The notes beneath the pieces were generated by a model, which saw only the letters and a program-made list of their open reading frames with translations, made no database searches and was not told the origin of the DNA. Positions 37,150 to 46,196 of a stretch of DNA of 64,000 bases are shown in pieces. A program made the position numbers and the translations under genes. The stretch is from Canicola haemoglobinophilus (GTDB lineage: Bacteria; Pseudomonadota; Gammaproteobacteria; Enterobacterales; Pasteurellaceae). Where the stretch lies: positions 15,456-79,455 of the forward strand of contig NZ_MUXZ01000027.1 of NCBI RefSeq assembly GCF_002015075.1, given 5' to 3'. The stretch's first letter is position 1. The number at the start of each line of letters is the position of its first letter.

Positions 37150-37790
37150 TGAACATGTCGGAATTAATTCAAAATAAATTACCTTTGGTAGCAATTTTGC
37201 GTGGAATTCAAACAGAAGAAGCATTGCGTTATGCGCAAAAACTGATTGAACTTAATTATTATTTTATTGAAGTTCCTTTAAATAGCCCGAATGCTTTAGT
37301 AACTATTAAGTTATTACAAGAGAAAATTGGACATTTATGTTGTATTGGAGCTGGGACTGTGACAAATCTTGATGAATTAAAAGCTGTTTTGGCAACAGGT
37401 GTTAAATTAATTGTCACGCCAAATGTTAATACTGAAGTGATAGCCTTTGCGAAGTCACAAGATTGTATTATTTTTTCCGGTGTAATGACTCCAACTGAGG
37501 CTTATAGTGCAATTCATGCTGGCACTACTTTTTTAAAATTATATCCTGCCGAGATAATCGGAATAAAAGGGTTAAAAGCATTAAAAGCAGTTTTACCTAA
37601 AGATATCGAATGTTTTCCTGTTGGAGGTATTTCGGCTGATTTCGAGCAAATGGAAAACTATGTTGCTAATGGAGCAAGTGGATTTGGTATAGGGAATGCT
37701 TTGTATAAGTCCGGTATGAGCTTTGCTGAGTTTGAGCAAAATGCACTGAGATTTAAGTCAGTTTGTGAGCGTATTAGTTGGCAAAAATAA
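37149..37790 (+). CDS. dgoA: 2-dehydro-3-deoxy-6-phosphogalactonate aldolase
   Basis: Class I aldolase that splits KDPGal to pyruvate and glyceraldehyde-3-phosphate. The catalytic glutamate is in YFIEVPLNSP and the Schiff-base lysine in FLKLYPAE. It is 213 aa. The ATG at 37149 overlaps the dgoK stop; a GTG three bases earlier is possible. KDPG aldolase (Eda) is the near relative, but the LRGI and PLNSP motifs and the neighbours point to DgoA. Confidence 0.88.
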   Translation: MNMSELIQNKLPLVAILRGIQTEEALRYAQKLIELNYYFIEVPLNSPNALVTIKLLQEKIGHLCCIGAGTVTNLDELKAVLATGVKLIVTPNVNTEVIAFAKSQDCIIFSGVMTPTEAYSAIHAGTTFLKLYPAEIIGIKGLKALKAVLPKDIECFPVGGISADFEQMENYVANGASGFGIGNALYKSGMSFAEFEQNALRFKSVCERISWQK

Positions 37791-37800
37791 GGAATGAAAA

Positions 37801-38949
37801 ATGAAAATTATCGGTTATGAGACTTATATTGTTCCGCCCCGTTGGGGATTTCTTAAAATCATGACAGACGAGGGTATAGTGGGATGGGGGGAACCTTGTT
37901 TGGAAGGTCGAACTCATACAGTTCATGCCTGTATAGATGAGTTAATGGAATATTTAGTAGGAAAAGATCCGAGAGATATCGAAGATCATTGGAATGTTTT
38001 GTATCGAGCATCCTTTTATCGCGGCGGACCTATCATGATGAGTGCATTGGCGGGAATTGATCAAGCTCTTTGGGATATTAAAGGTAAGGCGTTGAATACA
38101 CCAGTTTATCAATTATTGGGTGGAAAATGTCGTGACAGAATGAGAATGTATTCTTGGATTGGGGGAGATCGACCTGATGATGTAGCAAGGATGGCGAAAG
38201 AGCGGTTAGATTTAGGTTTTACTGCTATCAAAATGAATGCAACGGAAGAATTAAATTTTATTGATGATTATTCGAAAGTAGATGCTGTTTTAGCTAGGGT
38301 TCAAGCTATTCGTGATGCAACTAATCGTGACTTTGGAATTGGTATTGATTTTCATGGACGAGTCCACAAACCAATGGCTAAGGTATTAATGCGTGAACTT
38401 GCCCCTTTTAACCCGATGTTTGTAGAAGAACCACTATTGGCAGAGCATCTTGATGCTATTAAGGAAATTGCGCAATATGGGGCTATCCCTATTGCAACAG
38501 GGGAGCGCATGTTCTCTCGCTGGGAATTTAAATCGGTATTGATGCGTGGTGGCATTGATATTTTACAACCTGATGTTTCTCATTGTGGTGGAATAACTGA
38601 ATTGAAAAAAATTGCCAATATGGCGGAAGCATTTGATGTTGCTTTAGCACCTCATTGTCCATTGGGACCTATTGCATTGGCATCTTCTTTACATATTGAC
38701 ACCGTATGTTTAAATGCGGTTATCCAGGAACAAAGTATAGGTATTCATTACAATAAAGATAATGATGTTTTAGATTATATGCACAATAAGGAGGTATATC
38801 ACTTCAAGAATGGCTACTGTGAATTGTTAACTGAACCCGGATTAGGTATTCAAGTCAACGAAGAATTTTTACAAAACCAACGATTAAAAGATCCAAAATG
38901 GCGTAATCCAATTTGGCGCAATAAAGATGGATCTTTTGCTGAATGGTAA
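37801..38949 (+). CDS. dgoD: D-galactonate dehydratase
   Basis: Enolase-superfamily enzyme that dehydrates D-galactonate to 2-keto-3-deoxygalactonate. It matches E. coli DgoD almost end to end in pattern (MKIIGYETYIVPPRW, FYRGGP, ending WRNPIWRNKDGSFAEW). Metal ligands are seen in GIDFHGR near 182, FVEEPL near 207 and ATGERMF near 233, and the catalytic histidine in APHCPLGP. The product is 382 aa. It lies 10 bp after dgoA. Upstream entry is through the TRAP genes that follow. Confidence 0.93.
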   Translation: MKIIGYETYIVPPRWGFLKIMTDEGIVGWGEPCLEGRTHTVHACIDELMEYLVGKDPRDIEDHWNVLYRASFYRGGPIMMSALAGIDQALWDIKGKALNTPVYQLLGGKCRDRMRMYSWIGGDRPDDVARMAKERLDLGFTAIKMNATEELNFIDDYSKVDAVLARVQAIRDATNRDFGIGIDFHGRVHKPMAKVLMRELAPFNPMFVEEPLLAEHLDAIKEIAQYGAIPIATGERMFSRWEFKSVLMRGGIDILQPDVSHCGGITELKKIANMAEAFDVALAPHCPLGPIALASSLHIDTVCLNAVIQEQSIGIHYNKDNDVLDYMHNKEVYHFKNGYCELLTEPGLGIQVNEEFLQNQRLKDPKWRNPIWRNKDGSFAEW

Positions 38950-38974
38950 ACTTTATTTTAGAGGAAATAACTAT

Positions 38975-39982
38975 ATGAAACTATTCAAAAAACTTTTAAC
39001 TTGTTCTTTAGTTGCATTTTCTACAAGTGTGTTAGCTGCTCAATATAATTGGAATTTTCAGTCATCGGATCAGCCGGGTGATGATGCTTTCCAATATCAG
39101 CAAAAATGGGCGCAAGATGTTGAAAAATTAAGTAACGGTAAAATTCATATTAATGTATTGGGTGCCGGTTCAGTGGTAGAGCATAACCAGACTTTAGATT
39201 CAATTAATATGAATATTATTCAAGGGGATTTTACTGATCCATCTTATTTTTCTGGTAAAGATCCAGCATTTGCATTATATGGCAACTTAATCGGTGCATG
39301 GAGTAATCCTAAAGATTTAGTTGATTTTATGTATAACGGTGGTGGATTTGAGGTTGCTAACGAATTATTGAATAAATATGGTGTTCAACTTCTTGCAGTC
39401 AGTACAGTAGGTGGAGAGTCATTAGTATCTAAAAAGCCAATTCGTAACATTCAAGATTTGAAAGGTGTAAAAGTACGAGCTCCGGAAGGTTTAGTGCAAG
39501 CATTATTTAAAAAATTAGATGCTTCACCAGTTAATTTACCTGGTTCAGAAGTTTATACCTCTTTAGAAAAAGGTGTTATTGATGCATCTGATTATTCTAT
39601 TTTTGCTCGTAACCAACAAAGTGGTATGAATGATATTGCAAAATATCCAATTCACCCTGGTTGGCACTCTATGCCAGTTAATCAAGTTACCTTGAATAAA
39701 AAAATCTATGATTCATTACCGCAAGATATGAAAGATGTGTTGGCAGAAGCAAGCAAACAGTATTCAGTCGGTTTCTTAGCGATGCACCAAAAATTAGATG
39801 AAGAAGCGGTGAAAAATAAAAAACCAGATATTACTATTGTGAGTTGGGATGAATCTGAAATTAAAAAAGTTAGAGAAACTGCAACTGAAATGTGGCCGGA
39901 ATGGGCTGCTAAATCACCAATGTCACAAAAATTCTATGACATAGTCATGAAATATCTTAAAGATAAAGGAATGGTTCAATAA
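38975..39982 (+). CDS. TRAP transporter solute-binding protein (DctP family)
   Basis: Periplasmic binding protein of a tripartite ATP-independent carrier. The signal peptide is MKLFKKLLTCSLVAFSTSVLA, with the start at 38975 behind GAGGAAA. The conserved arginine that clamps the substrate carboxylate is in LKGVKVRAPEG. It is 335 aa. The position directly after dgoD suggests the ligand is D-galactonate or a related sugar acid; this is inferred from context. Confidence 0.88.
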   Translation: MKLFKKLLTCSLVAFSTSVLAAQYNWNFQSSDQPGDDAFQYQQKWAQDVEKLSNGKIHINVLGAGSVVEHNQTLDSINMNIIQGDFTDPSYFSGKDPAFALYGNLIGAWSNPKDLVDFMYNGGGFEVANELLNKYGVQLLAVSTVGGESLVSKKPIRNIQDLKGVKVRAPEGLVQALFKKLDASPVNLPGSEVYTSLEKGVIDASDYSIFARNQQSGMNDIAKYPIHPGWHSMPVNQVTLNKKIYDSLPQDMKDVLAEASKQYSVGFLAMHQKLDEEAVKNKKPDITIVSWDESEIKKVRETATEMWPEWAAKSPMSQKFYDIVMKYLKDKGMVQ

Positions 39983-40087
39983 GGTATATTGGTGGGTGCA
40001 TTCAAAGGGATTTGAGCGTATTCACCATTTTATTGTTACTTGTTCTAGCCATTTGCCACAATACTTTTTGCTAATAAGGATAATGAG

Positions 40088-40627
40088 ATGGAAAACGAGA
40101 ATGAAAAGTTAGATACAACTCACATGACCTTTATTGATAAGATTATTGAGTATACGGGGCACTATTTATCTTGGGGATATCTATTTATTGTTTTGATTTC
40201 CTTTTATGAAATTATCGCACGTTACATATTTAATAGTCCAACTGAGTGGGTTCACGAAACAAGTATTGCTCTTGCTGGTTTTTTAATGGTTTATGCTGGT
40301 TTGTTTGCGTATGGTCGAGATAAGCATATTCGAGTTCCTATTTTATTGAATAAATTATCTGAGAGTGGAAAGAATAAACTAGAGCTTCTAAGTAAGCTAT
40401 TAACATTAGTTTTTTTTATTTTACTTGCTTATTCCGCTTATCTAGTAGCTGAAACGGCTGTATTTTCACCTTCCGGTGAAATATTATTGGAGCGTTCTGG
40501 CTCAGCTTGGAATCCGCCTATTCCAGGATTATTAAAAGCAGCAGTCTTTATTTTTTCGATAATTTTTATTATGCAGATTACTTGTAAACTAATATCCGGT
40601 TTTGTAGGAAACTGTAAGGATAAATAG
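40088..40627 (+). CDS. TRAP transporter small membrane subunit (DctQ)
   Basis: Four hydrophobic helices in 179 aa, with the DctQ pattern EIIARYIFNSPTEWVHE between helices 1 and 2. It lies 105 bp after the binding protein and ends one base before the large permease begins. It is the usual small partner in the carrier. Confidence 0.88.
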   Translation: MENENEKLDTTHMTFIDKIIEYTGHYLSWGYLFIVLISFYEIIARYIFNSPTEWVHETSIALAGFLMVYAGLFAYGRDKHIRVPILLNKLSESGKNKLELLSKLLTLVFFILLAYSAYLVAETAVFSPSGEILLERSGSAWNPPIPGLLKAAVFIFSIIFIMQITCKLISGFVGNCKDK

Positions 40628-40628
40628 T

Positions 40629-41943
40629 ATGTTCGGTTTTAGTGAATTAGGGATAGAAAGCGTTACGACAATATTATTTTTGGTCATGTGTTTATTGCTC
40701 GTACTGGGTATTCCGTTAGCATTTCTAACGGGCTTAATTGCCACTATATTGGCTGTAGGTTGGTTTAGTCCTGATATCTTACCTATTGTTGTCAATCGTG
40801 TTTATGGTTTTATGACCAGCTATTCATTACTTGCTGTTCCCATGTTTGTCTTAATGGCATCATTGTTGGATAAAACAGGTATTGCTAAAGATTTATACAA
40901 TGCAATGTGGCTTACTACTAGAAAATTTAAAACCGGTGTTGCATTACAAACCGTTATTATTGGGGTATTTCTCGCTACCATGTCCGGTATTATAGGTGGA
41001 GAAACGGTTTTATTAGGTTTATTGGCATTACCACAAATGTTGCGTTTAGGGTACGACAAGAAATTAGCGATTGGCGTGGTAGTTTCATCAGGCGCTTTAG
41101 GTACTATGGTTCCACCAAGTATAGTATTAATTATTTATGGTTTAGTTGCTTCAGTATCTATTGGTGATTTATTCACAGCTAGCTTTATTCCTGCTTTTAT
41201 GTTAGCAGGTATGTACATTTTATATATTGTTATTCGGGGAAAACTCAATCCTGCACTCTTACCTGCAATTCCTGATGAAGAACGTTATGCACAAATTTCT
41301 AAAGAAGAAAGACGTAAAGCGCAGATTAACATTGCATTACCTTCTATGATCGCTTTATTGGTTCTAGGAAGTATTTATGGTGGGATTGCTTCAGTAACGG
41401 AAGCTGCTGCAGTTGGGGTTATTGCAGTATTAGGTGTTTCAATTTATCGTAAAGAGTTAACTATTAATGTACTAAAAGATGCTTCTTATACAACGATGCA
41501 AACTTGTGGCATGATCATGTGGATAGGTATTGGTGCATATATTTTGGTCGGTATTTATAATTTAGTTGGTGGAAATCGATTTGTTGAATCATTATTGATT
41601 AGTTCTGGGTTATCACCAATAGGAATCATTTTAGTTATGATGGTTATTTTGTTTGTATTGGGATTATTCTTAGATTGGGTTGGTATTGCAATGTTGACCA
41701 TGCCAATCTTTGTTCCTATTGTACAAAACTTAGGGTTTGATCCTATTTGGTTTGGTGTTTTATTTTGTGTAAATATGCAAATGTCCTTCCTATCCCCACC
41801 ATTTGGACCAGCATAGTGTTGCACCAAAAGGCGTAGAATTGGTGGATATTTTTAAATCTGTATTACCTTTTATTTGTATTCAAGCTCTATTGTTGGCTAT
41901 GCTCATTATGTTCCCTGAGATAGCCTTATTTCTAGTAAAATAG
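40629..41943 (+). pseudogene. TRAP transporter large permease (DctM), frameshifted near C-terminus
   Basis: A clear DctM protein runs in frame for 395 codons to QMSFLSPPFGPA and then stops at TAG 41814-41816. One frame over, from 41815, the sequence continues SVAPKGVELVDIFKSVLPF to a TAG at 41941-41943, which is the normal end of the family. The expected residues between the parts (about AFYLK) are missing, consistent with a 14-bp deletion. The last membrane helix is therefore lost from the product. The carrier may be inactive in this strain, unless the shortened protein still works. Confidence 0.82.
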
Positions 41944-41957
41944 CAACATTCAAAATT

Positions 41958-41988
41958 AAAAAAGCAGATCGTAGTGATCTGCTTTTTA
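41958..41988. terminator. bidirectional terminator TRAP / trhP
   Basis: Stem AAAAAGCAGATC / GATCTGCTTTTT with the loop GTAGT, between the convergent TRAP operon and trhP. Confidence 0.85.
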
Positions 41989-43362
41989 CTATTTTCCATG
42001 AGGATTTCTTGTATCAGCATCAACTAAATTGCGCATTAGCAAGGCATAATCAAGTTGAATATCTTGTGGCACATCTAAAAAGACAAAGTGTCCATCGCCA
42101 AGTGCGGCATCAACTGGCTCATTTTTACGATTGATCATGCGTTCAATTTTAAAAATCACATTGCCTTTTGGTGTCATTAATTCCACTTCATCGCCAAGCA
42201 AGAATTTATTTTTAACAGCAACTTCAGCCATACCTTGTTCGTTACGTTTACCAGTAAACTCGCCAACAAATTGTTGGCGCTCAGAAATAGAATAGCCATA
42301 ATCATAATTTTGGTATTCATCATGAGTATGACGACGTAAGAAACCTTCCGTATATCCACGATGTGCAAGGCTTTCTAAGGTATCCATTAAGCTTTCATCA
42401 AAAGGTTTACCTGCGGCCGCATCATCAATAGCTTTGCGATAAACTTGCGCTGTTCTTGCACAATAATAGAACGATTTTGTACGCCCCTCAATTTTCAAAG
42501 AATGAACGCCAATTTGTGACAGTTTTTCCACATGTTGTACTGCACGTAGATCTTTGGAGTTCATAATATAAGTACCATGTTCATCTTCAAAGGCTGACAT
42601 TTGTTCTTCTGGGCGTTGGCTTTCCGCGAGCAAGAAAACTTTACTTGTTGTATCGCCTTCGCCTAAAGTCGGTGCAACATTTTTGACTGGAATTTCTTCG
42701 CCCACATTGACAATATTGCCCACTTCGTCTTCTTTACCTTCGGTTACAGAATATTCCCAACGACAAGCATTAGTGCAAGTGCCTTGATTTGGATCACGCT
42801 TGTTAATATAGCCTGATAATAGGCAACGTCCTGAATATGCCATACATAATGCGCCATGTACGAATATTTCAATTTCAATATCAGGAACATGTTGACGGAT
42901 TTCAGCAATTTCTTCTAAGGAAAGTTCACGCGATAAAATGACACGAGTTAAACCCAATTGTTTCCAGAATTTTACCGTAGCCCAGTTTACTGCATTGGCT
43001 TGCACTGAAAGATGAATATCAATATCAGGGAAATGTTCACGCACCAACATAATTAAACCTGGATCGGACATGATCAAGGCATCAGGTTGCATATCAATGA
43101 CAGGTTGCAAGTCTTTGATAAAGGTTTTTAATTTGGAATTATGCGGTGCAATATTTACTACCACATAGAATTTTTTACCGAGCGCATGGGCTTCATCAAT
43201 ACCAATTTTCAAATTAGCATGATTAAATTCATTATTACGCACACGCAAGCTATAACGAGGTTGACCGGCATATACCGCATCTGCGCCATAAGCAAACGCA
43301 TAACGCATATTTTTTAATGAGCCAGCTGGAGATAATAATTCTGGTTTAAATTGAGTTGTCAT
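41989..43362 (-). CDS. trhP: tRNA hydroxylation protein TrhP (peptidase U32 family)
   Basis: YegQ-type U32 protein of 457 aa that takes part in prephenate-dependent 5-hydroxyuridine formation at tRNA position 34. Family motifs are ELLSPAGSLKNMRYAFAYGA, FVHGALCMAYSGRCLLSGY and KIEGRTKSFYYCA. Cysteines in CTNACRWEY likely bind an iron-sulfur cluster. It stands alone. The name follows E. coli; the older label is protease. Confidence 0.88.
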   Translation of the reverse strand: MTTQFKPELLSPAGSLKNMRYAFAYGADAVYAGQPRYSLRVRNNEFNHANLKIGIDEAHALGKKFYVVVNIAPHNSKLKTFIKDLQPVIDMQPDALIMSDPGLIMLVREHFPDIDIHLSVQANAVNWATVKFWKQLGLTRVILSRELSLEEIAEIRQHVPDIEIEIFVHGALCMAYSGRCLLSGYINKRDPNQGTCTNACRWEYSVTEGKEDEVGNIVNVGEEIPVKNVAPTLGEGDTTSKVFLLAESQRPEEQMSAFEDEHGTYIMNSKDLRAVQHVEKLSQIGVHSLKIEGRTKSFYYCARTAQVYRKAIDDAAAGKPFDESLMDTLESLAHRGYTEGFLRRHTHDEYQNYDYGYSISERQQFVGEFTGKRNEQGMAEVAVKNKFLLGDEVELMTPKGNVIFKIERMINRKNEPVDAALGDGHFVFLDVPQDIQLDYALLMRNLVDADTRNPHGK

Positions 43363-43503
43363 AAATTTTCTCTTAAGTCTGATTACAAGTCAGTAGCTCG
43401 ACAAGGCAAGCTATTTGGGCGCCTTATTTTAGGCTGATTTTATGGCTTGTAAAGGAAAATATCAGCCGAGTAATCAGATCTTTACACAATTATGACCGCA
43501 CTT

Positions 43504-44322
43504 TTATTCTTGTTTTTGGCGCCAATAAGTTGCAAAACGAGGTAGCCCATTTTTTGTTAAGCCACGATATTTATAGGTAACAATTGAATTGATTGCTGGG
43601 GGATTTTGACGTTCCGCTAAAGTAAACCCTGAACCAATTTTGAAAACACCTCGATGATTTTGACAACTAATGGCACCTAACATATTTTCAAATTGTCCTT
43701 TGCCTTGATGATGTGCAATGACAGTACATTCTTCATCAAGTGCGGTCTTTAATTTCAGAATTTGTGAACTTCGTTTTCTCTCGTAGGGAGCATTGGGATT
43801 GCGTAGTACAATGCCTTCGCCTTGTTGCTTTTCCACTTGTTGCAAAAATTCTTGCACTTGTTGCTTGGTTTTAATTGGGATTTGTTCAATGATTTGAATG
43901 TAAGGTGTAGGATTTTTAGCTAGATATTCTTGTAAAACTGCTAAGCGCTCAAATAAATTTCCTTGTGCATTGGGCACATCAAAAACATATAACTTTATAT
44001 TTTCCCAGCCTTTATCTTTTTTAGAGCGCACAATAGAGGAGATTTTTTCAAATTGATTACGTTCGGTAAAAAGTTCGCCATCAATGGCAAAAGGGGGAAA
44101 ATCTCGCAGAAAATAGTGCGGCGCCTTAATGACTTTATTTTGTCGGGTAAAAAGTTGTTCTCCGTCCCAATAGCCTCTAACCCCATCTAACTTTTCGCTC
44201 ATGACCCAACCACTCACATCTTGATTTTTATAGCTTTCGAGCAACATTAATTCTGGCGTTTTTGTATATGCTTGGGGAATAAATAACATGAAAAAAGAAC
44301 ACAATAGTGCTAATACTCGCAT
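43504..44322 (-). CDS. ATP-dependent DNA ligase, exported
   Basis: Minimal ATP-dependent ligase (272 aa) of the kind first characterised in H. influenzae. The nucleotidyl motif I lysine is K44 in SEKLDGVRGYW, with later motifs such as FAIDGELF and EGIVLRNP and an OB-fold C-terminus. The first 20 residues form a signal peptide (LALLCSFFMLFIPQAYT), so the enzyme should act in the periplasm. A CRP-S-like site lies about 80 bp upstream, tying it to competence. Confidence 0.92.
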   Translation of the reverse strand: MRVLALLCSFFMLFIPQAYTKTPELMLLESYKNQDVSGWVMSEKLDGVRGYWDGEQLFTRQNKVIKAPHYFLRDFPPFAIDGELFTERNQFEKISSIVRSKKDKGWENIKLYVFDVPNAQGNLFERLAVLQEYLAKNPTPYIQIIEQIPIKTKQQVQEFLQQVEKQQGEGIVLRNPNAPYERKRSSQILKLKTALDEECTVIAHHQGKGQFENMLGAISCQNHRGVFKIGSGFTLAERQNPPAINSIVTYKYRGLTKNGLPRFATYWRQKQE

Positions 44323-44403
44323 GATTTCTCCTAATCTTCGTTTGAATTTGGCGCATTAATATAAAGAGATGAATTTTAAAAGGTTATGGAGTTGAGCGGT
44401 TTT

Positions 44404-44419
44404 TGTGAGGAAGATCGTA
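44404..44419 (-). promoter_or_regulatory. CRP-S-like site upstream of the DNA ligase
   Basis: In the ligase direction it reads TACGA-TCTTCC-TCACA, matching TGCGA-N6-TCGCA at eight of ten positions. It is centred 89 bp before the ligase start. In H. influenzae I recall the ligase gene as a member of the Sxy-dependent regulon. Confidence 0.6.
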
Positions 44420-44494
44420 AAATCACAGAAAATAGAGGAGAAAAATGTGGTTAATAGGATAGTTAGAGGGCGGAGATTTCCGCCCATTTATTAT

Positions 44495-46018
44495 TTAGCG
44501 TTTTGATTTCTTAATAAATTTCATTAAACGCTTACGTTTACGCAACTGGTTAGGTGTCAGTTTATTACGGCGACCCGCAAATGGATTGTTTCCTTCTTGG
44601 AACAGTAAACGAATTGGCGAGCCGATAATTTTTAAGCTACGGCGATAATAGTTAGATAAATATCGCTTGTAGCTATCTGGTAAGCGCTCAATTTGATTAC
44701 CATGAACAACAATAATTGGCGGATTATAGCCACCTGGGTGCGCATATTTCAGTTTAATTCTGCGTCCTCCCATCATTGGCGGTTGATGCTCATCTGTTGC
44801 CATTTGTAGAATACGAGTCAGCAAAGAGGTTGTCATTTTTTGTGTAGCACAAGCATAAGCCTCTTTAACACTATCAAATAAATTGCCCACACCACTGCCA
44901 TGTAAAGCCGAAATAAAATGTACACGAGCAAAATCAATAAAATCTAAACGGCGATCTAATTCAGATTTCACTTGATCTTTTACATCTTGATTTAAACCGT
45001 CCCATTTGTTGACTACAATCACCAAAGAACGCCCCGCATTTAAAATAAAGCCTAATAAAGATAAATCTTGATCGGAAACACCTTCTCTCGCATCAATGGT
45101 CAATAACACCACATTAGCATCTTGAATGGCTTGTAAGGTTTTGATTACTGAGAATTTTTCTACTGTCAAATGTACTTTGCCACGTTTACGCACACCAGCG
45201 GTATCAATGATAGTGTATTGTTGCCCATCTCGCTCCATTGGAATATAAATACTGTCACGAGTAGTGCCCGGTAGGTCATAAACAACCACACGATCTTCGC
45301 CTAAAATGCGGTTAGTTAGCGTAGATTTCCCCACGTTTGGGCGACCAACAATGGCGATTTTGATATTTTTATCTTCGATTTCTTCTTGTTCTTCAGCGAG
45401 GGCATCATCAAGCAGTTGTGCGTCTTCTTCATTCTCAAAGTCAAAATCTTGATCCCACTCGTCAGCATTTTCCTCTGAATTTTCCACCGCACTTTCTGTT
45501 GCCTGAGCTAAATTCATGCTTTCTGCGATAGGGGTAAGAACTTGTTCCATAAGCGCACTTACGCCACGACCTTGTGAAGCAGCAATTTGTGCAATTTCGC
45601 CTAAACCTAATTGATAAAATTCAGCACAATGAGAGTCCGCATCGATACCATCTGTTTTATTTGCTACTAGCACTGTGGTTTTATTTTGGCGTTGGCGTAA
45701 ATATTGAGCGATACCAATATCAGCGGAAGTTAAGCCAGCACGAGCATCAACAAGGAATAGAACAATGTCAGCTTCTTCAATGGCAAGTAAGGACTGTTCC
45801 GCCATTTTTTCTTCTACGCCTTCTTCTGTGCCATCAATACCGCCGGTATCAATTACAATAAAGTCATAGCCGTTGAAATGTGCTTGTCCATATTTTCTAT
45901 CTCGTGTGAGACCAGGGAAATCAGCCACTAAAGCATCACGAGTACGAGTTAAGCGATTAAATAATGTCGATTTACCTACATTTGGGCGACCAACTAAAGC
46001 TACTACTGGAGTAGTCAT
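44495..46018 (-). CDS. der: ribosome biogenesis GTPase Der (EngA)
   Basis: Double GTPase needed for 50S assembly. G1 motifs are GRPNVGKST at 10-18 and again near 229, each with its DxxG and NKxD boxes (DTGGI, NKTDG; DTAGV, NKWDG). The acidic linker between domains is long (about residues 180-222). A KH-like C-terminus ends in a lysine-arginine-rich tail. It is 507 aa. A short GC hairpin at 44468-44485 follows the gene without a T-tract. Confidence 0.97.
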   Translation of the reverse strand: MTTPVVALVGRPNVGKSTLFNRLTRTRDALVADFPGLTRDRKYGQAHFNGYDFIVIDTGGIDGTEEGVEEKMAEQSLLAIEEADIVLFLVDARAGLTSADIGIAQYLRQRQNKTTVLVANKTDGIDADSHCAEFYQLGLGEIAQIAASQGRGVSALMEQVLTPIAESMNLAQATESAVENSEENADEWDQDFDFENEEDAQLLDDALAEEQEEIEDKNIKIAIVGRPNVGKSTLTNRILGEDRVVVYDLPGTTRDSIYIPMERDGQQYTIIDTAGVRKRGKVHLTVEKFSVIKTLQAIQDANVVLLTIDAREGVSDQDLSLLGFILNAGRSLVIVVNKWDGLNQDVKDQVKSELDRRLDFIDFARVHFISALHGSGVGNLFDSVKEAYACATQKMTTSLLTRILQMATDEHQPPMMGGRRIKLKYAHPGGYNPPIIVVHGNQIERLPDSYKRYLSNYYRRSLKIIGSPIRLLFQEGNNPFAGRRNKLTPNQLRKRKRLMKFIKKSKR

Positions 46019-46141
46019 AATAAACCTCTTTGGTTTCTATTAATGTGTATATGTTAATAGGTACGTTATGTCAAAAATGCTGGCTATTATAGCGGATTTT
46101 AGGTGAGATGAGAAATAATAGGGGAAATGCTATTTTGAAAA

Positions 46142-46178
46142 AATAAGCTTAAGGTTTATAGAAAACCCTAAGCTTATT
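46142..46178 (-). terminator. sialidase gene terminator
   Basis: On the minus strand the near-perfect stem AATAAGCTTAGGGTTT / AAACCTTAAGCTTATT is followed by T residues, about 20 bp after the sialidase stop. Confidence 0.85.
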
Positions 46179-46196
46179 AAAGTTTTTTACTTGTGT

